A stretch of DNA of 64,000 nucleotides, from contig JH720345.1 in NCBI GenBank assembly GCA_000231825.2, positions 371,306 to 435,305 on the forward strand. The letters are read 5' to 3'. Both the position numbers and the translations under genes were made by a program. Below the pieces are notes generated by a model. The model did not search any database and had not been told where the DNA came from. It saw only the letters and a program-made list of their open reading frames with translations. How positions within the stretch are numbered: the stretch's first letter is position 1; each line of letters begins with the position of its first letter. This stretch comes from Tetrahymena elliotti 4EA (taxonomy: Eukaryota > Ciliophora > Oligohymenophorea > Hymenostomatida > Tetrahymenidae). Below are positions 1 to 9,900 of the stretch, piece by piece.

Positions 1-1477
1 AAGAAATTTTAAGTGTAGAAGAAATTATAGCTCGAGAATTATCAAGTCCTTAATTCTAACAGAAATTAAGAGAATAGTTTAAATAATATTCATCAAAATT
101 TGAGTCACAATAATAAGAATTTTAATTAAAGATAGATAAATTATTAGAGGAAAGAGAGGACTATTACTAAATTTAATATGATAGATGTTATGAAATGATA
201 GAACAAGAATAGATTAAAATTAATAATATGAAATTAGGTTTATCTAGCACTATTGATGCCTAAAATGATAGTTTAAATACTATTTAGTAATGTCTTTAGT
301 TAATTTAGTAGGCTAATCATATATTTGAATCAAATGTCTTCCACTTAAATTAGTACTGTACTATTATTACTCATATATTACTTTAGGATGAAAAAGATAA
401 GAATTCGATTGGACTGTATGGCTATAGAGAAAGCCCATTAGATTAAAGTAAGAATTTTAATCATTTTAAATTTGTTTATTTATTTTCAAATTATAAATAG
501 ATATTGGGCTTGAACATTAATTTAGTTAAAATGATAACCTAAGAGCAAATTAGAATAGTAGCTCAAAAGGATTGATAACTAATATACATTTTGATGAAAA
601 ATGTATGAGTTGTTCAGGTTAATCAATTTAAATCAATTAATTATTTAAACTTGCTTGTTTGGCTTATAAGCCATAACCGGTATTGCTAGATAAAAAATAT
701 TATTCAAGAATAGATTTACTAAAACTATGCTAAGATATATTATCAAGTATATGCATAGATTCTTCAAATAGTAAGAACCAGCCTCAAAAAATATATAAAA
801 AGGTATTAAGACAATCAATTAAATTAGATAATGACTAAAAAGAAATAAACAAATAATAAATCAGTAATGAAACATACCTATAAGAGACATGTAGATCTTT
901 AAATGAACCTAGTACTCTTCGTGTAGGAACTGCTAATACCTTAAGTTAAACCTTAGACTAAGCATGTTTTACTCATCGTCCTTCTCTCTTAAACTAATCA
1001 AATAACAACTTAGAAAATGAAATTAACATTTTTAATAACTCAGTGACTTCAAAAGAATAAAAAGAAAGTAATTATTACTAAATATAAGAGAATAATCCAA
1101 GAAATTAGTTAAAGTCTAGGGAATAAAATTGTTATTTAGATAATTCTTTTTCTCATGATGATAAGCTGAAAAGATTTTCTAGTTTGGATAGTAAATAAAT
1201 ATAAATTAATGAATTAAATAATATCTAATTTTCTTAGCCTCAAATGAAAGTCGTTACTAAACATAAAGTTAGAAAGATAATTTAAAATAAACCTAGTTCA
1301 TAAACACAATAATAGCATCATAATAACACTGATTAATTTTAATTTAATAGAACTTCTATTAATTTTACTAAAAGCTAATAAAATGATAAAGAAAAGGTGT
1401 CTTCTTTTGAAAAAAGAAGATAGTTTATAATGAAATAGAGTATTGTTTCTCTTAATAATTCACTCTTAAATAACTGA
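1..1477 (+). CDS. 3' part of a coiled-coil protein gene, Gln/Asn-rich
   Basis: The 5' end lies outside the window. Two exons are visible: up to 447 and 501-1477. They join through a 53-nt intron (448-500, GTAAGA...ATAG) that carries the frame from phase 3 to phase 2; without it the first frame stops at 573-575. About 473 residues are present. The first ~130 are charged and Q-rich with heptad-like spacing, consistent with a coiled coil. Next comes a segment with a CxxC pair (EKCMSCSG) followed by a hydrophobic KLACLAYKPQP stretch, then a long disordered Q/N/S-rich tail to TGA at 1475-1477. The CxxC segment after a coiled coil recalls axonemal coiled-coil proteins such as the DUF4795 type, but this is weak. 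Function unknown; the gene model is well supported. Confidence 0.8.
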
Positions 1478-2690
1478 TTTATAAATTATTTATCAAATGT
1501 AATATTTTCTATTCTTAAATTTAAAAAAAGTAATTTTTATTTATTTTTAATAAATTTACTTTTATCACCAAACTAAGAAAATTTTATAAATTGAAGATTT
1601 ATTTCTCTCAACACTCATCAAAACAATTTATTTTTTATAAAATGCAAATGAAAATATAAAAATAAGTTAAAAAATATTATTTTTTTTAAATAAAATTTCA
1701 GAAAAGATAATTTTGTATTATTTTATTTTTAATAAAATTTAAATCTGAATTATTTTTTAATATTAAAAATAACATAAGTTTGAATTAAGATTTAAAAAAA
1801 TATTAGAATGAATAAATAAGAAGCTTTTTTAATTTTAAATTATTAATTTTATTTTTTATCTTAAAAAAATATTTTTGTCAAGATTTTTTAAAGACTAATT
1901 TTAAAATTATTTTTTAAATAAACTAAAAGGTAAAAAAATTATTTGAAATCATGATTTTTTTACTTTAGAATCTGATTATTTTTTAACTATCTTTCAAATA
2001 ATTAAATTTGTTCTAAATGAAAATTTATCTTCTTCATGAAAAGAACAATAAATTAGATTTAAGGATTTTAGAATTAAAATTTTTAGTTTAGAGAAAGTTA
2101 TATTTTAAAAACGTTTTAAAGAGAATGAAGAATTTAGAATTTTTAATAAAGATAAGTTTTTGATATTGAATTTGAATATCAAAGATTTTGATTGTTTTAA
2201 TTTATCAAGATTAACTTATTTAATAATCTTTCAATAATTAAAAGTGCTTATTTTCACTGATCCTTATCAAATATTGTTTAAATTTAAAGTAGAATTAGAC
2301 TTATAATGCTTTTAAGTAGGGTTTCAAATATTAAAGAACATTAACTACATATTTAATTCTCGTAACTTAAAATATTAAATGAATTTTTAGTAGATAAGGC
2401 ATAAGTAATCTTTGTTATAAAAAGGATAAATAACCTATCAGAAGAAGAATCATATAATCTATGCCATAAGCTAAAAAACTGTTATTAAATATAAACAATA
2501 GTCATTGACGTTTCGTAAACATATATATAATCATCCAATCTATTATTTATGAATAATATTTGTTTAGAGATTGTAAACTGACCAAATAAAGTTTATCTTA
2601 TCTCAGTAATGGCATTGAAGGTCATAAAAATCTCTAATAGCTTAAATTGGAGTTCTCGTAAACTAATTTGGAAGGCCAGACTTTGAAATA
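1478..2690. other. AT-rich spacer, possibly with degraded exons at its right end
   Basis: Mostly homopolymeric A/T runs to about 2040. From about 2150 to 2560 the plus strand has an open UGA-free stretch rich in Leu/Ile/Lys/Asn that may be the start of the LRR-like region to its right. No start codon, splice pattern or recognisable motif was found. Confidence 0.4.
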
Positions 2691-2699
2691 TAAATTTAA

Positions 2700-3650
2700 A
2701 AATGTTTAATTATGATAAAGCAATAATTGTTTAGATTCCTAAGACTGGGTAAGCTTAGGTAGAGCTTTAAGCCCTTACACTACAATAAATATTTTGGAAT
2801 TATGCTTTATGTAAATTCTTAAAAATTTGATTTAAATCTAAATGAATAATATATAAAAAAGGAGTTGTAATTTGGATAGGGAAGCCTTAAAAAATGTATT
2901 TAATATAAATTCTCCAAGTGATAATTTATATTTATTTAACAAACCTAAAGAAATTACTCTCGATTTATAGTAAAATTTACTAGATTAATAATGATAATTA
3001 AATAAATTATTTCAAAGAAATAATCAAATAAAGTCTGATGGTTCCATTTATGTTTAACAAATGTTAGAATCATCAAAAGAAGCAGAGCTAATTAATATTT
3101 ACTTATGGTAAATAATACTTTCAACCTTATTTTAGCTAATCATTTATCAACTAGGAATAATTTATTGGGTGACATTGGTGCTCAAAGAATTGGTAGAGGA
3201 ATAGGAATGTTAAGTAGTAAGCTAAAAATATTGAACATCAATTTATCGTATTAGACTTTAATTTGAAACTATATTACTTATTTTTTTTAGCAATAATTAA
3301 ATAAGCAGAGAAGGTTGTCAACTATTTTTTTAAGCTATTACATTAGCCAAATTTATAGAAGATTTAAATTTAGACATATCGTAAAATCATTCTTAATAAA
3401 AGGTTTATTGATTAATTTACTTTAATATAATTATGATTAAAAATTAAGAGACAATAAAATAATGAATAAAGGCTGTTAATCCATGGGAGATTCTTTATCT
3501 TAGTTAAAAATGCTAACTTCAATTTTTTTGAATTTAAGGTTAATATTTCAAAAATTATATTTACTATTTTATAAATTAAACAAAGTTAACAAAAATTAAA
3601 AAATTTATTTACTATTTTATAAATTAAACTAAGTTAAACTATTATAGATG
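2700..3650 (+). pseudogene. Leucine-rich-repeat (RNase-inhibitor type) gene remnant
   Basis: Pieces of a ciliate LRR protein appear in several frames. Around 2810-2900 a FDLNLNEQYI unit is followed by LQFGQGSLKKC. Around 3161-3250 a GDIGAQRIGRGIGM block is followed by LKILNINL. Around 3487-3540 there is GDSLSQLKMLTSIFLNLR. These match the LRR-RI pattern GDxGAxxLGxxLxxLxxLxxLxLxL of large ciliate LRR families. TGA stops and frame changes separate the blocks, and no set of GT/AG introns was found that joins them cleanly. It is therefore called a decayed gene; an active gene with undetected introns is the alternative. Confidence 0.4.
3558..3640 (+). repeat. Short direct duplication, about 47-nt spacing
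   Basis: The motif TTTACTATTTTATAAATTAA followed by AC(A/T)AAGTTAA occurs twice, near 3560 and 3607. The duplication lies at the edge of the LRR remnant and fits local slippage or decay of repeat-coding DNA. Confidence 0.6.
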
Positions 3651-3762
3651 ATGGAGGCTTTATCTATCTAATTTAGTAACTCAGATTTTTGATATATTTA
3701 TCTTCACTTTCAATTGATGTTTAGTAACATTTATATTCAATAATTTCTTAACATAATGAAAA

Positions 3763-4034
3763 CATCAATAAATTAAAAGAAAAAACCCTGATCTCACAAA
3801 ACAATCTCTTGAAGACAGTCTTGAAATAATCAAAAAAGAATATGAATGCATACACATAGTCACAATATAATCAGAGTAAGAAAATTATTTAAAAAATAGA
3901 TTTATTTTGATAATTAAAAATTTTAAATTAGAGGGTATTACATAGAAGAATAGATCAATACCTATCATAAATAAAATTTGTAAATTGAACAAAGAGAAGC
4001 TATTGAATTAGAAAAATTTACAAAAAGAAAATGA
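3763..4034 (+). CDS. 3' exons of an unidentified gene, coiled-coil-like C-terminus
   Basis: An open frame up to 3875 (…NPDLTKQSLEDSLEIIKK…) joins through a 56-nt intron (3876-3931, GTAAGA...TTAG) to a final exon 3932-4034. The spliced frame continues EGYYIEEQINTYHKQN and ends at TGA 4032-4034 after a charged, helix-prone tail. Without splicing neither frame carries through. The acceptor of the first exon is not located: an in-frame TGA sits just upstream of the open stretch, so the left boundary is approximate. It could be the end of the LRR gene to the left or a separate gene; no family recognised. Confidence 0.5.
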
Positions 4035-4210
4035 GCGAAGAAGATACATTTTAAAATAATATAAAAAGGTCTTATTTTATCAATTAAATCCAAAAAGAAA
4101 TTTCATTCATTTATTTTACTGTTTTTTGTTCTTACTAAGTATATAAATTAGCAAATAATAAACTCAAAACCTAAAAAAGTTATTTTATCTCTGACTCTTG
4201 ATAATGTACT

Positions 4211-4283
4211 GCCCGCCTAGCTCAGTCGGTAGAGCGCAAGACTCTTAATCTTGTGGTCGTGGGTTCGAGCCCCACGGCGGGCT
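4211..4283 (+). tRNA. tRNA-Lys(CUU), copy 1
   Basis: A 73-nt cloverleaf. The acceptor GCCCGCC pairs perfectly with GGCGGGC and the discriminator is T. The anticodon stem CAAGA/TCTTG encloses loop CTCTTAA, giving anticodon CTT. The T arm contains GGTTCGA, the pol III B box. Identical over all 73 nt to the copy at 4404-4476. Confidence 0.97.
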
Positions 4284-4289
4284 AACCGC

Positions 4290-4295
4290 TTTTTT
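4290..4295 (+). terminator. Pol III terminator of tRNA-Lys copy 1
   Basis: A run of six T follows the tRNA 3' end by six bases (AACCGC). Confidence 0.85.
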
Positions 4296-4403
4296 AATAA
4301 TGTATTAGAAATGTTTTCTATAAAATTTAATTAATTCTAAGAATAAAAATAGAAAATATTAAATTAACAAAATTAATAAAAATTATTCATCAATTATTGT
4401 AAG

Positions 4404-4476
4404 GCCCGCCTAGCTCAGTCGGTAGAGCGCAAGACTCTTAATCTTGTGGTCGTGGGTTCGAGCCCCACGGCGGGCT
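4404..4476 (+). tRNA. tRNA-Lys(CUU), copy 2
   Basis: Identical in all 73 nt to copy 1, with the same anticodon CTT and T-loop B box. Identity continues 3' for six bases (AACCGC); 5' flanks differ. This suggests a tandem duplication or gene conversion limited to the transcribed unit. Confidence 0.97.
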
Positions 4477-4483
4477 AACCGCC

Positions 4484-4490
4484 TTTTTTT
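4484..4490 (+). terminator. Pol III terminator of tRNA-Lys copy 2
   Basis: A run of seven T starts seven bases after the tRNA 3' end. Confidence 0.85.
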
Positions 4491-4743
4491 ATTAATTTTG
4501 ATAAATAAACAATAAACTCTTAATTTTATTTTATTTTTGGTTTTTCAACGAAATTTGTATGGATTTTATTGATAATTAAAATTCAAAAGAAAGAAGAAAA
4601 GAGCAAGTAAAGACTAAAAAAGATTTAAATTTTGAAGAGAAATTGTTTTAAATCTGATTGATTATTTTAATAAAACACTCATAATTTTAATACATTTATA
4701 TATATTGCTAAAAATATTCACTTTTAATTTTATTTTTTATTTT

Positions 4744-7700
4744 TCAGGATTCAAATTTCTCTTAAAATTGCACAAAAATATCTCCTGATTTTATATTTTA
4801 AACTAAATCATCTACTCTGCCTAAATTTTTAGTGTAATTTGATGCCCAAACAATTCCATCTTAAATCTCTGGTCCAAAATCGCTTTGATATAGTTAGAAT
4901 ATCTTATGCATAGTTAAATCATTTTCTATATTATCTATGTAAACATAAGTGCTTAAAAATTTGTTGCAAATTTCATTGAGTTATTAATCCATAGTTTCTA
5001 ATTTTATAAACTTTAACTCAGTTGGAACGACATTTTCTTCTTTAAATAGCATTAAAACTCTTAAATCTGGTGCTAATACAAATTATTTTCTGTTATCATT
5101 TGGACCAAAAGGTTTGAATGAGCTTAGTTTGTGAGTCTTATTACCTCTTATTATACCATGCTTAATATCATCCAATGTAAATTAAAGGTTACCAATAGCA
5201 TAATAAAATTCCTCTTCACCTTCTAATTTTTAGAAGAAAAATTTAAGAATAATAAATTAAACTTGAAATACTTACTGCTCAAGAAAGGTAAAAATGATGC
5301 TAAAGTTTCTAAAAGAGTTTTGACTTATTATTTCTTATCACTCCTCATTTTCATATATCTTACCTTCATGAATTTATGGAAATACATAATTTATAGCAAA
5401 TTGATAAATATACACTTTCTCTCTTATTCATTAATATCTTGCAAATATATCTTTTGCAACTCACATACTAACTCCACAAATTTTGTATATTTTTTATTTT
5501 GATAAAGTTTATCATCGAAAACCTTTCCTTCAAGCTTATCTGTAACCTGTTAATATATATTTTGAAATGTAAATATATAGAAAATTTTTTTAAATGTTTA
5601 CTTCATTTAATACTTCGTTAGCAGTTTCTATAATACCTTAAAGACACTAAAGAGCAGGTCTTGCACTCTTATTCCATATCCTTGATAAATTAGCTGCAAT
5701 TCCTGGCATATCAAATTAGAATCTATATAAAGAATTTTGATCTGATTAATGTAAAGGACCTCCTATGTGGTGCAAATACTTTTTTTCAACTAATTCATTT
5801 AGCATCTCAACTATCTGAGAAGTATTGTAGTTAGGATAATATTACTAAATCCAAGAAAATATTTGCTTTCCATTTATGACATTCCTTTCTACCTTGAACA
5901 TACTCATTTTTTAATCATAAGGAGGAAGAGCAGAGCTAAGGGCTTTAAACATCTCTTCATTTGTATTTTAGGAATCTTGATTTTTCTAATTATTTTCATT
6001 TGGATTTTTCTTTTCTTCCTTTTTATTATCATTTCTACTTGGATTTATTCTAGGTCCTGAGAAGATATATTCTTTTAAAAAGGGATCATCCTATGCTTCT
6101 TCTTCATAATATTTTCTGATATTTTTAGAAATAATTGGGATCTTTGATAAATCCCAAACAGAGGGTCTTTTAACTGGGTCCTTTTAAAGCATGAATGTTA
6201 TAAGCATACGGATTTCTGTGCTTGTATTTTCATGTAAAGGAGGTGGAGGCTATTTTATTATTTTGAAATATTTTTAAAACGAAGGCTTTATAAAAATTTT
6301 ATTTTTACTTCAAATCTAATTTTGTTGAAAAGAATATTCAAGTTATCATTATCAAATGGTCTTTTAAGCATAACCATTTCATATAAAGTACAACCTATAG
6401 CCCAAATATCAGCTTTTTATCCATAATTTTCTCCACTGCATACTTCTGGAGACATGAAGTAAGGGGTACCAACTAATGTTTTGGCGTTTGCATTAGTACC
6501 TAATTCTTTTGAAATACCAAAATCTCCTAGCTTCACAATATTTTCTTTGGTTAAAAAGAGATTTTAAGTTTTAATGTCTCTGTGCAAAATATTTTTAGAA
6601 TGCATAAATAGCACTGAAATGATAATTTAAGCAGTGAAATATAGAATAGTATCTTCATCAATAGGTAGCCCCTTTTGTTTATGTTCTGTGATTTTATCAC
6701 TTAACGCTCCTTCTTTTGCATACTCCATGATTCTAAAAGTGTTAAAAAGATAAGAATTATTAATATAAAAATAATTTGGTTTTATTTTTTAAATTTTACA
6801 TATGAATTGAGTCATTTTCAACAAATGATTCATAATAACGAATAATAGAAGGAGCTACAAGTACTTTTAACAAAGTGATTTCTTGTTGAGCCATTTTTTT
6901 TTACTAGTCATCCATAAATTTCATACTAATTGTTTTAAGTGCGAATAGCTATCCATCACTCCTTTTTTACACCAATTCTACACTTCCTCCAGCACCTTAT
7001 CCTATCATTCTAATCACTTTATAAGATTAGAGACCTACTACTCCTCCATTACCTGAAGTATTCTAACCATTTGGGTTATACTCAACATATTTTGCGATAC
7101 CTATTAAATTAAAATAATTTATTCATTCCTATCAAAATTTTTTATTTGAGATAACAGTTTACGTTTTTATCTTTTAAAAATTGTGAAAAGATAATAATAA
7201 TTCATTTACTTATCTTATCAATTTTACTCTTGCTCCATAATAAAAGTAATTAATCTTTTAATATGATGAATAAGAAGAACAAGCAAAGTTGAATTATTTT
7301 TTCTAACGAATTGAAGCTCATTTTTTTAATGATGCTTATTTTAGAAATATCAATTATTCTCTTATTATTTTCTAATAAACTAATATAAATATAAAAATAT
7401 ACCTTTCACATTTTGAATTCTAAGAGGTTTTACAAGGTAATCTTTGGCGCCATTAGCAATACAATAAGCCACTTTATCTGATTCATTATCGAAACTCATC
7501 ATTATAACAGGGATTCTTTTTAAGTGTTCATGATCCTACATCAATAGTAGTAACTCTATACCATCCATTTCTGGCATATAGAGATCTAAAAGAACTATAT
7601 CTATGTTATTATCTGCTTTTAAGAGCTCATCTCTTGCTAATCTTCCGTTTTCTACTGCTGTAACTTAATAATCACAAAGAGTCAAAATATCAATAAGAGC

Positions 7701-7766
7701 TAATCTTTGGAAATTATCGTCTTCTGCAACTAAAACGTGAATGCTTTAATATGATCTATCAGCCAT
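4744..7766 (-). CDS. Receiver / NEK-like protein kinase / DEP / DUF547 fusion protein
   Basis: Six exons (7766-7403, 7100-6800, 6732-6309, 6249-5602, 5546-5276, 5222-4744); exon lengths sum to 2487 nt, 828 residues. Residues 1-121 form a two-component receiver: acidic pair D16/D17 (VLVAEDD), phospho-acceptor D61 ([11 protein letters not shown]), switch S91 and K113 (DYLVKPL). The last receiver helix is completed by splicing a 302-nt intron. A Ser/Thr kinase follows (about 148-405): glycine loop GQGAGGSV, K177, HRDIKTQN with D273, DFG at 291, GTPYFMSPE. It is closest to the NIMA-related (NEK) group. A DEP domain (about 470-545) and a DUF547 domain (about 590-700, with HGIIRGN) follow. A receiver on a kinase suggests phosphorelay input to a eukaryotic kinase (inference). 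DEP and DUF547 occur together in ciliate and algal proteins; DEP may aid membrane binding. Start is the only ATG before the receiver core. Confidence 0.9.
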
Positions 7767-8335
7767 TTAATTTATTCTACTAATTATATTAAATATCCTT
7801 AATTATTAAAAACTTTTTATATTATTATAAGGAAAAATAAATTGTGGTCGAGTTCTTTAATATTCTTTATTTGCTCTTTAATATAAAACATGCGAATAAA
7901 TTGTTTGCAAATTACAAAAAGCATTCAGCGTAAATTAATGTCAATTAGCTGATAATAATTACAAATAGAAAGCTTAAAATCTTTATAAATTGGTTATAAT
8001 TCAAGCTAATTTTTGATTGATTCATGCGTGGGTAAAGTTAATATTTAAAAAAATAACAATAACCCAACTAATCTATTGTAAAATTTTGTCATTGATATCA
8101 CAACTAAAACTAAATACCATCAAAATAAATTAAATTTAAATTTATTTAAAGTATTCTATTATTATTTTGCAATTTATAATTTATATCTGTACTTGTTAAA
8201 CAAATAAATTAACGAGTAATATATTTTGAATATAAGTGTAATTTTAGGAAAATAAATAAATTAAGTAGTTTAGTAAGTAAGTATTTTTTGTAAAGTATTT
8301 GTAGTCTATATCTTTTAATAAATCCTTTCAATATT
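7767..8335. other. Intergenic spacer
   Basis: AT-rich DNA upstream of the receiver-kinase gene and downstream of the syntaxin gene, both on the minus strand. It should hold the promoter of the former; no specific element recognised. Confidence 0.6.
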
Positions 8336-9411
8336 TCAGGCAGTTGCAGCTAACATAACTACTACAACAATAGTTCCTAACAAAAAGCAAAATGCAACAT
8401 TAGAGCATTCGTTTTTATTAATTCTTTAGAATTTGACTAGTTCTTGTCTTGTCTTTTCTGTATTATCTTTAGTCTCTTCAGTTTAAGTCAATATTTAATC
8501 TAAATAGAATAAATTTTAATACACTTAAATCTACTAATTTAATTTATTTTACCAATCATGAGTCCTTGATCATCAACTTTTTGATCAATATACTAAACCA
8601 TTTCTACCACATTTTTTAACTGGAATAGAATTTCTTGGATTTATTATTGTCTTTAATTTAGTATGTATTACTCATCATAGATTGACTATTCATATCTATT
8701 TTTATTTAGTAAAAAGTAATCTTAAATTTAAAGAAATTTAAAAGTACCTTTATTTTTATTATTGGTCTGTCTCATTAATATATATTTCAGAAAGTCTTTT
8801 AATTGTCTTCTTTTATTCAACAATTTAGTTGCTTTAATTTTCTTAGAAAGAGTTTATTGTTTCTAATAATTGTTATCTGACAATAACAAATTTTTCAAGA
8901 ACGATTTTGAGGATTTCATTAATCTATTTCTTTATAAAATATTTTCAATTAAAATTAGTTTAATAGTTAATTTACATTAACATTATTTTCTTAAAGCTTA
9001 AACTCACTTATTTTATTGATTTAAGCCTTAGCTAATTCAAGTTCGTTGGAGCATTCATGTATTTTAAATCTTCTGTTTTAAATCAACAAAATATTTATTT
9101 TAAAATATTTAAAAAAATAAAATTTTTAAATACAATTTTTCTTCTTCAGTTTTAAATTACTTGCTTTGATCAAGTAATGGTTTCATATCATCAAGTATAG
9201 TTTTAACATAATCTAATTTTTTGTTACAGGCCTTATCAAGCTTTCTTAAGTCGCTTAATTAGTGAAATCCTTATTAATTAAGCTTTATAGCATCTAGTTC
9301 AATATTAGAGTCATCCTATTATTATTTAAATAATAGTAAGAATATCAATTGATAGTTAAATAGATAATTTACCTAATTTTTGAGGAAAGAGAACATCTTT
9401 AAAAAGTTCAT
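8336..9411 (-). CDS. Qa-SNARE (syntaxin-like) protein
   Basis: Six exons (9411-9373, 9315-9134, 9072-8976, 8929-8748, 8695-8553, 8499-8336) total 807 nt, 268 residues. The product begins MNFLKMFSF, has an N-terminal helical region (Habc-like), then a SNARE motif with heptad hydrophobics and the QGLMID element typical of Qa-SNAREs. A single C-terminal transmembrane helix (CFLLGTIVVVVMLAATA) ends the protein: a tail-anchored arrangement. It should act in membrane fusion on an endomembrane or the plasma membrane; which compartment cannot be told. The donor of intron 3 could be GTTAAT (8981) or GTAAAT (8975); both keep frame and differ by two residues. The short first exon (13 codons) is inferred from the start codon and phase. 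Confidence 0.87.
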
Positions 9412-9900
9412 GATTAGTTTTCAAAGTTCCTTTTATAATCTTTTTTTTTATTTTAATTTATTATTCATATTATTTAGATCTTAATTTCAAATATTTAGAT
9501 TGATTATATTCAATTAAAGTAGAAAAAAAAAAATGAATTTTTTTAGAATTATGTTTAAAGAAATAGAAAAATATCTTGTAATTAATTAAGTTTTCTTCAA
9601 TTTAATTTGATATAGATAGTTTTTTGGCTACACTTGAGGTGAATACATAACTTTTCTATTTTAATTCAGCAAAAACTTATCAAATACTAAAGTAAAATTT
9701 TTAAAATTTTAACATATAAAAATAATAATTAATAATCTACAAGTTTGATAGATAATCAATCTATCTATCTTTCCTAAATTCATTTCATCTTAAAAAGCAA
9801 AAATTATCATTAATTTGAAATATTTATTTGCTTTATTACTCAAACATTACTCAAACACACATAAATGCTTTTTGTTTAGAATTTTTTTACAATATTTTTA
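9412..9900. other. Intergenic spacer
   Basis: AT-rich, between the syntaxin start and the stop of the next minus-strand gene. No gene seen. Confidence 0.6.

Noticed and set aside
448..575. Programmed frameshift in the left-edge gene
   Set aside because: A standard 53-nt GTAAG...TAG intron explains the frame change fully.
7101..7402. Possible extra exon in the first intron of the receiver-kinase gene
   Set aside because: Candidate internal exons either broke the frame at the kinase side or needed very short introns. Removing the whole 302 nt joins the receiver helix to the kinase in frame.
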